A stretch of DNA of 64,000 bases from WTFY01 sp965205685 (lineage in GTDB: Bacteria > Pseudomonadota > Gammaproteobacteria > UBA4575). Under the pieces are notes generated by a model that was not told the DNA's origin, searched no databases, and was given only the letters and a program-made list of their open reading frames with translations. The translations under genes were made by a program, and so were the position numbers. Shown here piece by piece: positions 37,177 through 45,134 of the stretch. The stretch lies in assembly GCA_965205685.1 (NCBI GenBank), contig OZ242174.1, forward strand, positions 248,001 to 312,000, written 5' to 3'. The number at the start of each line of letters is the position of its first letter. Positions within the stretch are counted from its first letter, which is position 1.

Positions 37177-37327
37177 CAGAAGTCGAAAGAGAATGGAAAC
37201 TTTCCTGTTCCCTTGGACCGTCCATGGGGCTTCTCGTTCCATCCTGCAGCGCCTGCTGGTTCGAAGTTTGAAGCCGACGCAACCCTTCAAGGAAGGGGAT
37301 GATTTTCCTGCTTTCTCCGGCTATGGC

Positions 37328-38164
37328 TTACTCGGCAACCTTCCTGCCACCGTATGCGCCAACCAGGCCTTCGGGATGATCGAACACGCCGCCCACTTCC
37401 TCATGGCCAGGGCCGAAAAAGGCCCCTGACAGGCGGTTGTCGTCGGCATGATAACGGCTGAACTCCCCGTCCGTCACGGACATGCCCTCAAAGACCATGT
37501 CGGTATATGCCTGCCCGGTTGCGGTATTGGCCAGGCCCGTCAAGCGAACGTCCGCCAGCACCTCGTCGTCGATACGCACGGCTATGCTGGCATCACCGAC
37601 CACCACGGATTCCAGGTCCTCAGCGATGTTGTGGTCCCTGGCCGTCGCAAAGCCGGTCCAGGTGGCTTCGGTGACGGGATTGGTCATGGTCGCATTGCCG
37701 GCGATGGTGCCATACGTCTGGGTCACGCCTTGGTCGGGGTCGATCTCGTGCTTGAAAAGCACGACCGTGGAGGCAAAGAAGCTGTACTCCATCCACCCTG
37801 CATAGCTGTGCAGGTCATTGAAAGGGCTGATGGTCTGCTCGATTCCCGTGTTGATTCCGTTAGTGTCTGCAAGGATCGTGATCTCTTCGGGCACCAGGCT
37901 GTACACCTTGTTTGCGCGGATGAACGCCGAGTAGCCCACCGAGCAGTACAGGCCCTTGCATTCCACGGAAACCCGTTCCGGCTCGATTCGTCCTGGGACC
38001 CAATTGATCCGGTCCGTGGAAAGCAGGAGGTTGGCGCTCCCGGCAATCCGCTCGTAGTCCTGGATCGCATGGTATTCCGGGGTGTCCGGTGGCTTGTGCC
38101 GGGGACTGCCGCCACAGCCTGCGATCAGCAGGCCCAGTACAGCGATGGCCAGTGTAATTCTCAT
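37328..38164 (-). CDS. TbpB-like surface lipoprotein, putative Slam substrate
   Basis: 278 residues. Lipobox LLIAGC with GGSP after it; no long Gly run. The mature part is beta-rich. It ends in SGAFFGPGHEEVGGVF and GLVGAYGGRK, the same terminal barrel blocks as the proteins at 10463, 18965 and 34376. ATG 38164 (MRITLAIAVLGLLIAGC) is the proper start; the frame upstream lacks a signal. It precedes the RiPP cluster but is probably not part of it. Confidence 0.72.
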   Translation of the reverse strand: MRITLAIAVLGLLIAGCGGSPRHKPPDTPEYHAIQDYERIAGSANLLLSTDRINWVPGRIEPERVSVECKGLYCSVGYSAFIRANKVYSLVPEEITILADTNGINTGIEQTISPFNDLHSYAGWMEYSFFASTVVLFKHEIDPDQGVTQTYGTIAGNATMTNPVTEATWTGFATARDHNIAEDLESVVVGDASIAVRIDDEVLADVRLTGLANTATGQAYTDMVFEGMSVTDGEFSRYHADDNRLSGAFFGPGHEEVGGVFDHPEGLVGAYGGRKVAE

Positions 38165-38464
38165 TATGCCTGCTGCCTCTTCCTTGATTTCATCCATCTC
38201 ATTTGAGGTGGAGAATGTATCGGATTCACAGTCAAAATGCACCTGTCTCAATTCATGCAGCGCGTCCCCCACATCCCCATCTGGAAAGAGCCTTGGGCAG
38301 TCATCCTTGTAAATTTGAAGTAACACTTCAATTTTGCAAGGTTACAGGCGCTGTGCATGCATGGGCCCCACAGGGACTGCAATGCGATACCCCAGCTGGT
38401 TTCGCTGCCGCATGGACAGGGACTGGCTCCCCAGTCACGGGTTTGGAAGGGCTTTCGATGGGGG

Positions 38465-39739
38465 CTAGCAGCCCAGTCCCCGGGCCATCTGGTCGTAGCT
38501 GGTAAGCGGCACCGCGCACATGCGCGCCCAGTCTGCCTCACTGAGGTCCGGGCGCTTCAGGATCTCGAGCATCTCGTTGAACTGGGCCAGCGCCTTGCAG
38601 TCCACCGCCTCGGGAGCCGCGGCTGTGCTGTGCGACGGCCAGACGTGATCTTTGGCGTGCTGCCAGAAGGGGCTGTCAAACTTCGAGCCGCAGGAATAGT
38701 GCCAGCCGACGAACAGCCCGTAACAGAGCATGTTGTTGACCAGAAACCGGTTGACCGCATCGGCATCGCCGTCGGCATATTCGCCCGGGCGATTGAGGCG
38801 CATGTGCAGGATCATGCCGATCTGGATCTGCGCGGAGACGATGGCGGTGGCCTCGAGCGGCTCCATGAAGGCCGCCGCATTGCCGATGCGCGCGATCGCG
38901 CCATCGTAGATCCTGCGATTCACGAAGTTGGGAAAAGGGATGACCGAGCGCGGCTCGAACTCGCCCACACCGTCACTCTCGAGGAAGGCATCGAAATCCG
39001 CCTGCACTTCGTCGAGCTCGCTGAGGTCGCGGTTGAAGATGTAGCCGTAGGAGGTGTGCACCGTGAGCGGGATCACGAAAATCCAGCCGTGCGGACGTGC
39101 CACGGCCCGGGTGTAGGTGTGTTGCAGCACCGGACCGTCGCCCTTGGCATCGAAAAGTGTCGGGCAGCGGCGGATGCAGGCGGTGTTGGTCGGGATGAAC
39201 GAGATGTTGATGTGGTGTTCGGGATTCAGTTCCCTAGGGAAGCCGCGGGCATCGAAGACCAGATCGTAACGCTCAGGCTCACGGCCCTCGAAGGTGACCT
39301 CGGCCCCGCCGTCTATGCGCGTGATGTCCAGGACCTTCGCATCGATGTGCTGCGCGCGTGTGCGCTCGTACAGGAGTTCGGCAAGATAATCGGCCGACAG
39401 GTGGTAGGCGTAGGCAACATCCTTCGGCGAGAAGAAATGCGTGAAGTCCTGGTCGCATCGGCCCCATCCCTCGAAGGCCACGCCGTACTTGCGCGTGCCC
39501 CGCAAGTGCTGCTGGACGTCGTCGTTCGGAAGGTCCGTGAGTTGCTGCAGGTGTTCGACCAACGCCGGCCAGCTGCCCTCGCCCACGCCGATCACCGGGA
39601 TGCGCGAGTCATAGATGTGGTGCAGTTCATAGTCGTCCCCTGGGTGCAGGCGGGTGATGCTTGCAGCCGCCAGAGAACCCGCAGTGCCTCGCCCGACCAC
39701 CGCGACCTTGCGCAAGGATTGGCTACCTGGCTGGATCAT
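38465..39739 (-). CDS. flavin-dependent tryptophan-halogenase-like enzyme
   Basis: 424 residues. The FAD motif is VVGRGTAGSLAA (residues 14-25), then GVGEGSWPAL, the catalytic Lys84 in TRKYGVAFEGW, DARGF, and AAFMEPLEATAIVS with the conserved Glu. The halogenase WxWxIP motif is present as WIFVIP at 219-224, with Phe for the second Trp. These enzymes halogenate Trp using FADH2, O2 and halide. The RiPP core at 50705-50956 ends in Trp, so a peptidyl halogenase acting on that residue is likely. It lies beyond a terminator, so is transcribed separately from the genes to its right. Confidence 0.85.
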   Translation of the reverse strand: MIQPGSQSLRKVAVVGRGTAGSLAAASITRLHPGDDYELHHIYDSRIPVIGVGEGSWPALVEHLQQLTDLPNDDVQQHLRGTRKYGVAFEGWGRCDQDFTHFFSPKDVAYAYHLSADYLAELLYERTRAQHIDAKVLDITRIDGGAEVTFEGREPERYDLVFDARGFPRELNPEHHINISFIPTNTACIRRCPTLFDAKGDGPVLQHTYTRAVARPHGWIFVIPLTVHTSYGYIFNRDLSELDEVQADFDAFLESDGVGEFEPRSVIPFPNFVNRRIYDGAIARIGNAAAFMEPLEATAIVSAQIQIGMILHMRLNRPGEYADGDADAVNRFLVNNMLCYGLFVGWHYSCGSKFDSPFWQHAKDHVWPSHSTAAAPEAVDCKALAQFNEMLEILKRPDLSEADWARMCAVPLTSYDQMARGLGC

Positions 39740-39803
39740 CCTTCATGACCTCCACTGAGGTTGAAGCAGTCGACATCGACAAGGGTTCGCATTCCTGACT
39801 GCC

Positions 39804-39835
39804 AAAAAAAGCAAGGGCCTCCGAAGAGACCCTGC
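39804..39835 (-). terminator. rho-independent terminator of the LolA-like/barrel/65-residue operon
   Basis: On the minus strand, GCAGGGTCTC-TTCG-GAGGCCCTTGC (39835-39811) forms a hairpin with one bulge, followed directly by seven T (39810-39804). It begins ten bases past the stop of the small gene. Confidence 0.8.
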
Positions 39836-39845
39836 GCCCTGCAGT

Positions 39846-40043
39846 CTAAACTGCAAGGGGTGTTGCCAAAATACTAGCCATCCTCACACCCTGGATCAAG
39901 TTTTCCACCGTACCGATTTCTAGGACTTCCTCTTCTTTCCCATGCATCATCACGATCACTGTCAGCTCACGGTTTTGTACATGCAAGGGAAGCTGTGCAA
40001 ATTCTGGTTGTATGGTGTCAAGTGCTGAACGATACCAGTCCAT
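39846..40043 (-). CDS. small hypothetical protein, last gene of operon
   Basis: 65 residues, soluble, no Cys, no leader-like or membrane segment; MDWYRSALDTIQPEF at the start and a Val/Met/Glu-rich middle. It follows the barrel gene by 15 bases on the same strand and is directly followed by a strong terminator, so it belongs to that transcript. Its G+C is visibly lower than that of its neighbours. No family recognised. Confidence 0.55.
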   Translation of the reverse strand: MDWYRSALDTIQPEFAQLPLHVQNRELTVIVMMHGKEEEVLEIGTVENLIQGVRMASILATPLAV

Positions 40044-40058
40044 GTCTGCTTGGTGTGA

Positions 40059-41288
40059 TTAGAAGCTGAAGATGAGTTCCGCACCCGCGAAACTGTCGCG
40101 CCTGCCATCGTAGGTCAGGTCCTTGCGGTCTGAGCCCAAGTTGGCGAAGGTCTCAAGTCGCATCGACCAGCTGCCCGCGAGGCGGCGTTTGAATTCCAGG
40201 TTCAGGGTACGCGTGTTGTAGCGAAGATCGGCAAGCAGGCCAGCGATAAGCTCCGTGCCCTGCACGTCGTTGAAGGCGAGAAAGCCGGTGAGGTACATAT
40301 CGTTTTGCCAGGCGCTGGTGGCCCGGCTGCCGCGTTCATCGTAGAGCCACTCGCCCAGCAGGGTCAGGTCGTACGGGGAATCAAAGAGCGCATAGAGCGT
40401 GCGCTCCACGCCAACGATGAAGGCACCGTAATCTTCCCCCTCACCGAGCAGGTTTTGCGCGCCGTGCCGGCGGATGGCTTCCAGCTTGTACAGCACAGGC
40501 TCGGTGGTGAGCTGCGCTTCGAGCCCGAACTGGCGGATCTGCTCGTAGAACGGCAGTAAGGGAGCACCCATGCCCGGTATGCTCCCGGCATCCGGATCCA
40601 CCACGAACCGGGGTTCGCGGTTGGTGCCGGAAAACGCGCTCAGCGCGATGTCGAGCACGCCCACGGCGTGGCTGTAGCGAAACGCGACATCGACGTGGCG
40701 CTCCTCGGCGCCGCTCTCGTAGGCGGCATCGTCCTCGATCAGGCGGCCTGCACGCAGCCGCCCGGAACGCCCCGGAAAGGTCTGCCTGCGGTGGTAGGGC
40801 AGTACGAAGGTCTCGGCCAGGCCCCAGTCCCCGGAGACCGCCAGGTGAAGCATCGGCTGCCCCAGCTTGGGCCGGTCGCGCGGGTGCTCGACGAGGTCGA
40901 TCTGGTTGACGATGTCGACCAGGTTGTGCACCTCTGCCACGCCCCAGAAAACGCGGTCCACGCCCGCTCGCAGCTGCCAGGAATGCCCGCCCCACTCGCC
41001 GTACCTCAGCAGGTAGGCCTCGCGCACATCCGCGTGCGTGCGCCTGGAATCGGCGGTATCAAAGCGGTACAGCGGGGTGAAGGTGAAGCTGGTGGTGGGA
41101 GTGAGTTCACCGTGCAGCGTCGGCTCGAGCACCCAGCCCACGGTGGACGAGCGCTGCCCCGCATGCGCGGGCGACTCCGGGTAGCCGCGGGTCTGCAGGC
41201 TGAGATCACCCGAGAGATCCAGCGCCCGAGCCTCGATGCCCGCACCGGCCAGGAACACGAGGGACGCTATGGCGCCAGAGAATCGCAT
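40059..41288 (-). CDS. outer-membrane beta-barrel protein (TonB-independent, exporter partner)
   Basis: 409 residues. Signal peptide to EARA, then DLSGDLSLQTRGYPE and long alternating strands ending ELIFSF, an outer-membrane barrel with terminal Phe. Internal blocks VFWGVAEVHNLVDIVNQ and SPYDLTLLGEWLYDERG recur in barrels paired with MMPL transporters and LolA-like proteins. The start overlaps the stop of the LolA-like gene by one base. A role in moving a lipid or the finished natural product to the outer membrane is inferred from context. Confidence 0.7.
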   Translation of the reverse strand: MRFSGAIASLVFLAGAGIEARALDLSGDLSLQTRGYPESPAHAGQRSSTVGWVLEPTLHGELTPTTSFTFTPLYRFDTADSRRTHADVREAYLLRYGEWGGHSWQLRAGVDRVFWGVAEVHNLVDIVNQIDLVEHPRDRPKLGQPMLHLAVSGDWGLAETFVLPYHRRQTFPGRSGRLRAGRLIEDDAAYESGAEERHVDVAFRYSHAVGVLDIALSAFSGTNREPRFVVDPDAGSIPGMGAPLLPFYEQIRQFGLEAQLTTEPVLYKLEAIRRHGAQNLLGEGEDYGAFIVGVERTLYALFDSPYDLTLLGEWLYDERGSRATSAWQNDMYLTGFLAFNDVQGTELIAGLLADLRYNTRTLNLEFKRRLAGSWSMRLETFANLGSDRKDLTYDGRRDSFAGAELIFSF

Positions 41289-42268
41289 CAGCGCACGCGT
41301 CGCAGTGCCAGTTTGTTGAATTCGCTGTCGTCGAGGTTGGTGCGAAACCTGAAGTCGGTCCAGTGCAGCACCGTGCTGGCCTTGGTCAGGTGGTTCACCA
41401 TGGTCTGTTCCCCGGCCCGCCAGAACTGGTCCAGGTATTGCCGGTAGTTCGCAAACGTGAGTGTCTTCAGGTGCGAGTCCTTGCGGTCGTACAGTTCCAT
41501 CTTCCAGACCCGAAGCTCACCGGTGTCCTGCCAGACGATCTTGCGGCTGTATCCGGAATTCTTGTCCAGCGGCACCTGCTCGGTCACCGTACAGCTGAGC
41601 ACGCCACAGGACTCGTCGCGAAGGTACTTGTAGGTGTATTCCTCCACTTCCGGTGTGCTCATGTCCTCGTAGGAGAACTCGCTGCCCATGAAGGACCCGG
41701 AACGCTTCGAGGCGTTGATGCGCTTCACCCGCTTCAGGGCCGGCAGGTACAGCCACTGGTCGTCCTGGGTGTTGATGTGGGCATGGGTCAGCAAGGCGGT
41801 GCCCTGCACGTCGCGCGGCTGGTCGAACACGAACAGGCTCTTGTCCCCGTCGCCTGCCACCTCCAGCACCTTGAAGCGCATCTGGCGGATGCTCTCGCGC
41901 CCGTACCGATCGCGCAGCACCATCGTCATGCCCGCAGTGAAATCCCCGAAGCCGTCGTTGCGGGCCTCGGCCTCCAGCGCGATCCTCAGCCCCTTCTCCT
42001 GCGCCGTCTCCGCCTGGACCGGTGCCTGCGCGAGGCCCAGGACCGCGAGGACCAGGGCCAGGGTCCCGAGCCATCCCTTGCGGGGGCGTAGGAAAGCCTT
42101 CGTCGGGTCTTTTGGACCCCATCGGTTTCGGGCGGTTTCGTGATCAGGAAACATCTGGACAGGCGTGTGATGGACGTGTGACATTGTACCTTGAGTGCCC
42201 GGAACAGGTGAAGTCACCGGCGTGCGAAGCCCCGGGCCGGGGCGGCACCATGGCGAGAATTTAGTCAT
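41288..42268 (-). CDS. outer membrane lipoprotein-sorting protein family (LolA-like)
   Basis: 326 residues from GTG/ATG-like start at 42268. A hydrophobic segment (LALVLAVLGLAQAPVQA) at about 72-88 is the signal peptide, so the true start may be nearer to it. The mature part has GDFTAGMTMVLRDRYG, QWLYLPALKRVKRINASKRSGSF and MGSEFSYEDMS, the conserved core of the LolA-like family associated with RND/MMPL transporters. First gene of the operon with the barrel and the small gene. Confidence 0.8.
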   Translation of the reverse strand: MTKFSPWCRPGPGLRTPVTSPVPGTQGTMSHVHHTPVQMFPDHETARNRWGPKDPTKAFLRPRKGWLGTLALVLAVLGLAQAPVQAETAQEKGLRIALEAEARNDGFGDFTAGMTMVLRDRYGRESIRQMRFKVLEVAGDGDKSLFVFDQPRDVQGTALLTHAHINTQDDQWLYLPALKRVKRINASKRSGSFMGSEFSYEDMSTPEVEEYTYKYLRDESCGVLSCTVTEQVPLDKNSGYSRKIVWQDTGELRVWKMELYDRKDSHLKTLTFANYRQYLDQFWRAGEQTMVNHLTKASTVLHWTDFRFRTNLDDSEFNKLALRRVR

Positions 42269-42285
42269 TCCCGGTCGAGATTGCT

Positions 42286-42291
42286 TATAAT
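42286..42291 (+). promoter_or_regulatory. -10 element candidate for the NHLM export operon
   Basis: TATAAT 79 bases before the first export gene, in the short divergent region between the two operons. A -35 box is not clear. GAGGAGG at 42352-42358 is the ribosome site of the first gene. Confidence 0.4.
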
Positions 42292-42370
42292 CGCTAAAAG
42301 TTTCAACACCATCCTGAACGGGATGGCCCCGGGACTTTGCTTGGTCCAGGTGAGGAGGCTGCTCTAGGTC

Positions 42371-42922
42371 GTGTTCAACAATCCATTCGAGTCATTTCAC
42401 AACATGGTCGCCGAGGCCAAGGAAGAACGTGAGCAGCTGGACCGGCTGCTGACCATTTCTACCCCCAATGAGCGTGCGCTGGTGGCTGCCATCGCCGGGG
42501 TGCTGGTGGTGCTTTTGGTCTGGCTGGTGTTTGGCAGCGTGGCCCGCAGCCTGACGTTCGACGGGGTCCTGGCCGGTCCCGGTGAGAGCACGCTGACAGG
42601 CGAGCACAACCTGCAGGCGATGGTGTGGATCAAGCGTGATGCCGCGGCACAGATCGAGGCCGGTCAGCCTGCGAGGATCGAGTTCAGTGGAGCCGACGGG
42701 CACCTCCACACCCTGGCAGGGGAAGTGACAGGCATTTCCGCACTGCCCCTGACCGAGTTCCTGGCGATGTTCGAGGGCCGTGCACCGCTGTCGGTGCACC
42801 GCCTGCACATCCGACTCGATGAACGCCCCGAGGGCGCTGTGCCTGCACGCAAGGAATGTGAAGTCACCATCGAAGTGGGCAGACAGTCGCCGATCGCACG
42901 CCTTCGGATGAGGCCCTCCTGA
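42371..42922 (+). CDS. short NHLM-type membrane-fusion/secretion protein
   Basis: 183 residues. One membrane segment at about 38-58 (ALVAAIAGVLVVLLVWLVFGS), then a beta-rich periplasmic domain containing LQAMVWIKRDAAAQIEAGQPARIEF, as in HlyD-type adaptors. It lacks the long coiled-coil of full adaptors, so it is about half the usual length. It starts at GTG 42371 and abuts the transporter gene. It probably links the ABC exporters to an outer-membrane step. Confidence 0.65.
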   Translation: MFNNPFESFHNMVAEAKEEREQLDRLLTISTPNERALVAAIAGVLVVLLVWLVFGSVARSLTFDGVLAGPGESTLTGEHNLQAMVWIKRDAAAQIEAGQPARIEFSGADGHLHTLAGEVTGISALPLTEFLAMFEGRAPLSVHRLHIRLDERPEGAVPARKECEVTIEVGRQSPIARLRMRPS

Positions 42923-42923
42923 G

Positions 42924-45134
42924 ATGGCACCGAGTGCCTCCAAGGGCACCGGGGATCAGGCCACCTCGGATTCCGTCAAGCACCGGATCGCCACACCCGT
43001 GATGCTGCAGATGCACGCCTCCGAATGCGGGGCGGCGAGCCTCGGCAGCGTACTGGGCTTTTTCGGGCGCTGGGTGCCGCTGACCGAGTTGCGCGAGAAG
43101 TGCGAGGTCAGCCGCGACGGCAGCAGCGCGGCGAGCCTGCTGCGGGCCTCCCGCCACTACGGGCTGGAATGCAGTGGCCTGAGCGTACGTTCCGAGTCGC
43201 TGAAAAAACTGGAGTTGCCGCTGATCCTGTTCTGGCAGTTCAGTCATTTCCTGGTCCTCGAAGGCTTCGACGAGCGGTACTTCTACCTCAACGACCCGTC
43301 CACCGGGCGGCGCAAGGTCAGCGCCGAGGAGTTCGAAAAGAGCTACAGCGGGATCGCCTTGCGCTTCAAGCGCGGCAAGGATTTCAAGGCCGGCGGCGAG
43401 GCTCCCGGCCTGTTCACACAACTTGGCACCCTGCTGGCCGGCTCCTGGACGGTGCTTGCCGGAGTGGCGGCCACCGCCCTCATGGTGACGTTGCTGGCCC
43501 TGGTCGTGCCCGCGGTGCTCAGCATCTTCGTTGACGACGTGCTGGAAAACCACGGCGCCTGGGGCGGGCTGGTGGGCGCGCTGCTGGGTGCCGGGGTGCT
43601 GGTCTACCTGCTTTCCCTGCTCAAGCACCGGTTTTTGAAGCGACTGGCGGTGCGGATTTCGGTGATTGGATACAACCGCAACCTGACGCGCCTGCTGCGC
43701 CTGCCAGTGGAATTTTTCGAGCACCGCCTGACCGGTGACCTGACCGACCGGGTGTCCTCCATCGACCGCATCGCGAAAAATCTCACTGACCAGTTCCTGG
43801 TGCTGCTCGTCGACATGGTCATGAGCGCGGTGCTGCTGATCGTGATGCTGGTGTACGAACCCCTGCTGAGCCTGATCGTGGTGTTACTCGCCGTCCTTCA
43901 CGGCATGGTCGTGCACTTTTTGAATTCGCTTCGCACGGTGCGCATCCAGTCGATGCGCCGCGAACAGGGATTGCTGATCGGCGTGGGCATGCAGATGCTG
44001 AGCCATGCGGACACCCTTCGCATGACCGGTGCGGACGACCGGTTCTTCTCGCGCTGGAGCGGCCAGCAGGCGCGCGAACTGGAGGCGCGCCAGCACTACT
44101 TTGAACTCAGCGCATTCAACACCGCGCTGCCGGGGCTGGTGGCCATTCTCCGGGCCGCCGTGATCCTCGGCATCGGCGGAAGCCTGGTGCTGGCCGGGGA
44201 AATGAGCCTGGGTGCCTTGGTCGGGTTCTACATCCTGGCGGAGATGTTCCTGTCGCCCATCGGGCAGTTCCTGGAGTTCGCCGACAGGCGCCAGGCCCTG
44301 GAGACCGACCTGCAGCGACTCGAGGACATCTCGCGGGCCGCTGAAGATCCCGTGATCCGCCGCCGAAGCCCGGAATCGGAGTCCATCCCGACGTTCAACG
44401 GGCGCCTGCAGCTGACCGGGCAACTCGAACTGCGCGACGTCACCTTCGGATTCAACAGGAGCCGCCCGCCCCTGCTCAAGGAGTTCAACCTGACGATCCA
44501 GTCCGGGCAGCGCGTTGCCGTGGTGGGCCCGAGCGGTTCCGGCAAGTCGACCCTGGCGCGCCTGGTGTCCGGGGTGTACCAGCCCTGGTCCGGCGAAATC
44601 CTGTTCGACGGGCACCTGCGCGATGAGATCCCGGAGGAAGTCCTGCGCCAGTCCATCTCCATGGTGGACCAGGAGGTCGTGCTGTTTTCCGCGTCGCTGC
44701 GCGACAATATCACCTTGTGGAATTCGGCCATCCCGGATGAGGCCATCTTCGCCGCCACGCGCGATGCCTGGATCCACGACGAGATCCTGCTTCGCCCGCA
44801 AGGCTATGCGACCGAGGTCGAGGAAGGTGGGGTAAACTTCAGCGGCGGCCAGCGCCAGCGCCTGGAAATCGCCCGCGCGCTGGTCGGCAACCCGACCGTA
44901 CTCATCCTGGACGAGGCCACCAGCGCGCTCGATGCGGCGACCGAGGAGCATGTCGATGATGCCTTGCGCCGTCGCGGCGTGACCTGCCTGATCGTGGCAC
45001 ACCGCCTGAGCACGGTGCGCGACTGCGACGAAATCATCGTGCTCGATCAGGGGACCGTGGTGCAGCGCGGCACGCACGATGACCTGATTGCAGATCGCGA
45101 TGGCACCTATTACAAGCTGGTCAAGTCGGGATAA
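42924..45134 (+). CDS. NHLM-type ABC exporter with C39 leader peptidase
   Basis: 736 residues. N-terminal C39 peptidase with Cys35 (HASECGAASLG), His108 (FSHFLVLEGF) and Asp124 (YLNDPSTG). Then comes a six-helix ABC permease, then an ATPase with GPSGSGKST at about 535, FSGGQRQRLEIARAL and VLILDEATSALD. It cleaves leaders after a double-Gly-type site and exports the core, here most likely the NHLP-leader peptide encoded at 50705-50956. Stop and next start overlap by one base. Confidence 0.93.
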   Translation: MAPSASKGTGDQATSDSVKHRIATPVMLQMHASECGAASLGSVLGFFGRWVPLTELREKCEVSRDGSSAASLLRASRHYGLECSGLSVRSESLKKLELPLILFWQFSHFLVLEGFDERYFYLNDPSTGRRKVSAEEFEKSYSGIALRFKRGKDFKAGGEAPGLFTQLGTLLAGSWTVLAGVAATALMVTLLALVVPAVLSIFVDDVLENHGAWGGLVGALLGAGVLVYLLSLLKHRFLKRLAVRISVIGYNRNLTRLLRLPVEFFEHRLTGDLTDRVSSIDRIAKNLTDQFLVLLVDMVMSAVLLIVMLVYEPLLSLIVVLLAVLHGMVVHFLNSLRTVRIQSMRREQGLLIGVGMQMLSHADTLRMTGADDRFFSRWSGQQARELEARQHYFELSAFNTALPGLVAILRAAVILGIGGSLVLAGEMSLGALVGFYILAEMFLSPIGQFLEFADRRQALETDLQRLEDISRAAEDPVIRRRSPESESIPTFNGRLQLTGQLELRDVTFGFNRSRPPLLKEFNLTIQSGQRVAVVGPSGSGKSTLARLVSGVYQPWSGEILFDGHLRDEIPEEVLRQSISMVDQEVVLFSASLRDNITLWNSAIPDEAIFAATRDAWIHDEILLRPQGYATEVEEGGVNFSGGQRQRLEIARALVGNPTVLILDEATSALDAATEEHVDDALRRRGVTCLIVAHRLSTVRDCDEIIVLDQGTVVQRGTHDDLIADRDGTYYKLVKSG

